From Candidatus Hydrogenedentota bacterium (GTDB lineage: Bacteria > Hydrogenedentota > Hydrogenedentia > Hydrogenedentales > SLHB01), in contig JAJDAB010000353.1 in assembly GCA_029262095.1 (NCBI GenBank), positions 1-8,990 on the forward strand: DNA of 8,990 nucleotides, read 5' to 3'. Made by a program: the position numbers and the translations under genes. Numbering within the stretch: position 1 is the first letter of the stretch; every line of letters starts with the position of its first letter. Below the pieces are notes generated by a model. That model saw only the letters and a list, made by a program, of their open reading frames with translations. It was not told the origin of the DNA and did not search any database. Positions 6,554 through 8,990 of the stretch are shown piece by piece.

Positions 6554-6572
6554 TTTCAAGTTTGTGAATGAA

Positions 6573-8024
6573 CTACGCGGGCGTTTCGTCGTTGCCCTCG
6601 TACATGAACGGATTCGGCGTTTCGAAATCGAATTCATACCACTCCGGCTTGATCTCGACCGCGTTACCCGTCTTCATCGCCTCGATACCGGCGATGTCAT
6701 CGATTGCCGCCATCAATCCGCACATTTCGTTCGTGCGCGGTTTACCGCCGTGTTGGACGTGTTTGGCGAACATTTCCATTTCAATCGTCAGTGAAGGCTT
6801 GTCGAACGCACTCGCGTCCATCTCCTTCTCAAACGGAATTGAGTCTTCAACGATGAGTTCTTTTTCGACGGAACGGCCGGCGATGTCCCGGTTGTAAATT
6901 TCTTCCTCGTCCGTGATCTTACTGCCATCGTCGTTCAGGTACCACAGCGAACCTTCGTCGTGCCACATGCAGCCCTTGACGTTGAGGGGATTGCGTTCGC
7001 GAAGCTCGAAGCTCCCTTTGTCGCCACTCACCATCATGGATGCGCCTTTGCGCCGGGATTGCAGCGACCCCGTCCAATTAACCCGAACTTTATACGGCTT
7101 ATTAATCTGCATCACGTCCTGTTTACTATTGGGGATTGAGTCGATGCGTTGGAAACCGTGCTTACTACGGCTGAGATCATACTCGTAGATCAGCGCAAGG
7201 TTGTCATACGTATCCCGGCCATCGCGCCAATAATCAATGCCGCCGGAACCGTAGACCTTTGACGGCATCGTGCCCATCATCCAATTGATGACGTCGAGGT
7301 GATGCGTTGCGAGCTCGCTCATGATGCCTGCGGAAAACTGTTCGTAGATCCGCCAATTTATGAGTCGTTCCGCATCCGGGAACAGCTCTTGCGCTTGCGG
7401 GCTAAGCTTAAAATCTTTCGGGATTGGCCGACGCCAATCGCCATTCCGATGCCATTGCGCTTCAATGTAGTTCACGCGACCAAGCCGGCCTGTCGCCATT
7501 TCCTTCAGCGCGTGATTGTATTCCGGGTTGTAACGGCGTTGATGGCCTACCTGCACGAATTTGCCAGTCTCATGGCATTTCGTCACGATTTCCCGGCACT
7601 TTTCGACCGTGTCCGCCATAGTCTTTTCGCAGAACACATACTTGCCCGCATCCAAACAATCCATCACGATTTGATGGTGCGTCTTGTACGGCGTCACAAC
7701 GACAACTGCGTCCAGGTCTTCCTTGTCCAGCATGTCGCGATAGTCGAAGTACAGATGTTTCTTGAACGAATCCTCGCCGCTCGCTTTTTTCCAGCCCCAC
7801 GCGAGGCGGTCACGGCGCACGTCGGCGACGGCAGCGACTTCGATATTGGGTGCGAGTCCCAGGCCGTGTTCGAGATGGACAACACCTTGGCTACCCGCGC
7901 CGATGAGTCCTACACGCACTTTCTCATTGCCCGCGTATGACGTGGGGGACCAACCGGCTGCAATCGCAACGCCAGCAGTCGTGCCCGCCGTCTTTATAAA
8001 ATTTCGACGCGTTAGTTCGCTCAT
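6573..8024 (-). CDS. Tat-exported Gfo/Idh/MocA family oxidoreductase
   Basis: The 483-residue product has a twin-arginine signal TRRNFIK (5-11), a hydrophobic stretch and a likely cut near SYA (29-31), so it should be exported folded with its nucleotide cofactor. The Rossmann domain shows VGLIGAGSQG (38-47), acidic Asp68 in VADVR, and FCEKT (131-135), where most family members have EKP. The C-terminal beta-sheet domain carries SELATHHLDVINW (236-248), with His241/His242 and Asp244 in the usual catalytic region, and GDKGSFEL (334-341). Family members act on sugars, inositols or other polyols; exported Tat forms are abundant in Planctomycetota-like genomes, and their substrates are mostly unknown. 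The gene begins three bases after the stop of the ApbE gene, with its ribosome site inside that gene, so the two are co-translated. A strong terminator follows. Confidence 0.93.
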   Translation of the reverse strand: MSELTRRNFIKTAGTTAGVAIAAGWSPTSYAGNEKVRVGLIGAGSQGVVHLEHGLGLAPNIEVAAVADVRRDRLAWGWKKASGEDSFKKHLYFDYRDMLDKEDLDAVVVVTPYKTHHQIVMDCLDAGKYVFCEKTMADTVEKCREIVTKCHETGKFVQVGHQRRYNPEYNHALKEMATGRLGRVNYIEAQWHRNGDWRRPIPKDFKLSPQAQELFPDAERLINWRIYEQFSAGIMSELATHHLDVINWMMGTMPSKVYGSGGIDYWRDGRDTYDNLALIYEYDLSRSKHGFQRIDSIPNSKQDVMQINKPYKVRVNWTGSLQSRRKGASMMVSGDKGSFELRERNPLNVKGCMWHDEGSLWYLNDDGSKITDEEEIYNRDIAGRSVEKELIVEDSIPFEKEMDASAFDKPSLTIEMEMFAKHVQHGGKPRTNEMCGLMAAIDDIAGIEAMKTGNAVEIKPEWYEFDFETPNPFMYEGNDETPA

Positions 8025-8027
8025 CGT

Positions 8028-8990
8028 TCAATCCTCTCCGTCTTCAAAATTGATTCGTATCGTATTCAGATCATTGTCCGGCACAATTATAGCCCGAACC
8101 GCTGAGTGGGCGTTGCAATAAGTCCGAATCGAGTCTTCATCCATGACATAAAATGCTGTGCTCAGCGCATCGGCCTCTGTCGCCGTCTCGGTCAGTGCCA
8201 TGGCCAGCCGTTTGCCCACTACTGGCCATCCCGTTCGCGGATCCAGAATGTGACCGTATTCCCGACCGTCGGCCACCAGCTTGCTGCCCGCGTTGGTCGA
8301 CGTGCTGAACGCGCCTGTACCCAACACGATTTCCTCAAGCACTTCGTCTTCATTATAGGGATGACGTACGCGCACCGTCCATCCGGCCTCGCCAGGCGGT
8401 ACGCCCGTGGCCAAATACGTGCTCGTCCCTGCATCCAAGAGCGCAATTTCAACCCCATAATCCGTCACAACTTCCGCCGCGACATCCAGTGCATGCCCTT
8501 TTCCAATCCCTCCGAAATCGAGCCGAAGCCCTTCTTCCGCGAATCGAACCATTCGCGCTGCCGAGTCGATGGCGACATTTTCGAAGCCGATACGTTCCTT
8601 TGCATCGTCGATCAAGGACTGGGAGGGGAGCTCGCCGGACTCGCGCGCGTCTTGCCATACTTTGAGAAGCGGACCCACCGTGCAATCGAATGCGCCGCCT
8701 GTGTCCATGTAGATCTGCTGCGCATCCAGTAAGAATTTGGCGACATCGTTCGTCACTTTCACAGGCTCCGCGAATGCGTACTTGTTGATGCGCGAAGTCT
8801 GGCTGTCCGATCGCCATCGGCTGATCCGAGACTCCAGTGCATCGATGGCCTCGAACGCCTCATTGGCGATGCGCGCCAGATCATCGGAAGATTCGTTGCC
8901 GGGTTCACCCAAAAGTGTGATGCGGAACGTGGTACCCATGGCATTGTGCGCAACCGTTGTCACGACGGCGTCCTTCGTAAAGTTGGTGCG
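8028..8990 (-). CDS. apbE: ApbE-type FAD:protein FMN transferase, 5' end outside the window
   Basis: This enzyme family moves FMN from FAD onto a Thr/Ser of exported flavoproteins. The frame is open to the window edge. A GTG at 8963 would give 311 residues, but the family usually starts with a signal or lipoprotein peptide, so the true start probably lies outside. Counting from that GTG, motifs in order are MGTTFRI (9-15), SRISRWRSDS (45-54), GAFDCTVGPL (90-99), LDFGGIGKGHALD (148-160), TSTNAGS (221-227), GHILDPRTGWPV (237-248) and the metal-site region EADALSTA (263-270). All core motifs are present, so the enzyme should be active. Cys94 replaces the more usual Pro or Ile/Val of FDPTVGPL. 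It forms an operon with the downstream Tat-exported oxidoreductase. No classic flavinylation motif (S/T-G-A-S/T) is seen in the other proteins of the window, so its target is unknown. Confidence 0.92.
   Translation of the reverse strand, partial: RTNFTKDAVVTTVAHNAMGTTFRITLLGEPGNESSDDLARIANEAFEAIDALESRISRWRSDSQTSRINKYAFAEPVKVTNDVAKFLLDAQQIYMDTGGAFDCTVGPLLKVWQDARESGELPSQSLIDDAKERIGFENVAIDSAARMVRFAEEGLRLDFGGIGKGHALDVAAEVVTDYGVEIALLDAGTSTYLATGVPPGEAGWTVRVRHPYNEDEVLEEIVLGTGAFSTSTNAGSKLVADGREYGHILDPRTGWPVVGKRLAMALTETATEADALSTAFYVMDEDSIRTYCNAHSAVRAIIVPDNDLNTIRINFEDGED
8032..8035 (-). promoter_or_regulatory. Ribosome binding site of the Gfo/Idh gene inside the ApbE coding end
   Basis: On the minus strand AGGA (in GGAGAGGA) lies seven bases before the ATG at 8024 and within the last codons of the preceding gene. 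The TGA at 8030-8028, the three bases ACG and then the ATG give tight translational coupling. Confidence 0.7.

Noticed and set aside
7299..7940. Plus-strand open frame of 213 codons antisense to the Gfo/Idh gene
   Set aside because: The opposite strand encodes a clear family protein with all motifs; this frame shows none.

Overview
The window looks like chromosome of an uncultured, aerobically respiring bacterium of the PVC/Hydrogenedentota/Planctomycetota type. This placement is inferred from gene content, not from a marker gene. The clues are a secreted twin-arginine Gfo/Idh/MocA oxidoreductase, a large secreted protein joining a cytochrome c to a copper-monooxygenase-like fold, a CuA subunit II with the Asp/Gly-rich insertion I associate with such phyla, and moderate GC content. 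No phage genes, transposase, CRISPR array, tRNA or rRNA is visible.

Layout: (1) Bases 1-969, plus strand, are the end of a respiratory operon. A short one-helix membrane ORF overlaps the start of a complete cytochrome c oxidase subunit II gene by one base (TGATG). (2) Bases 970-1140 are a convergent gap with two perfect hairpins and a small direct-repeat cluster. (3) Bases 1141-3846, minus strand, encode the most unusual protein here, a 901-residue exported polypeptide. It carries a single c-type heme site, a PHM/DBM-like copper-monooxygenase scaffold that seems to have lost most copper ligands, three tandem Cys-rich heavy-metal-binding-like modules and a His/Met-containing C-terminal part. 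(4) Bases 3847-4329 are a 483-base non-coding leader or spacer with a dispersed-repeat-like palindrome. (5) Bases 4330-5568, minus strand, encode a secreted Asp-box (BNR/sialidase-type) beta-propeller. (6) Bases 5635-6417, plus strand, encode a classical short-chain dehydrogenase transcribed divergently from the propeller gene. (7) Bases 6418-6572 hold a strong terminator between convergent genes. (8) Bases 6573-8990, minus strand, are a tight two-gene operon: an ApbE-type FAD:protein FMN transferase, whose 5' end is outside the window, followed three bases later by the Tat-exported Gfo/Idh/MocA oxidoreductase.

The common theme is extracytoplasmic redox chemistry: a CuA oxidase subunit, an exported heme/metal protein, a flavin-attaching enzyme and an exported NAD(P)-family oxidoreductase. 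Only ApbE with Gfo/Idh is clearly one transcription unit. The heme/metal protein faces subunit II convergently, so any link with the oxidase is a hypothesis. The best candidate for something undescribed is the 901-residue protein.
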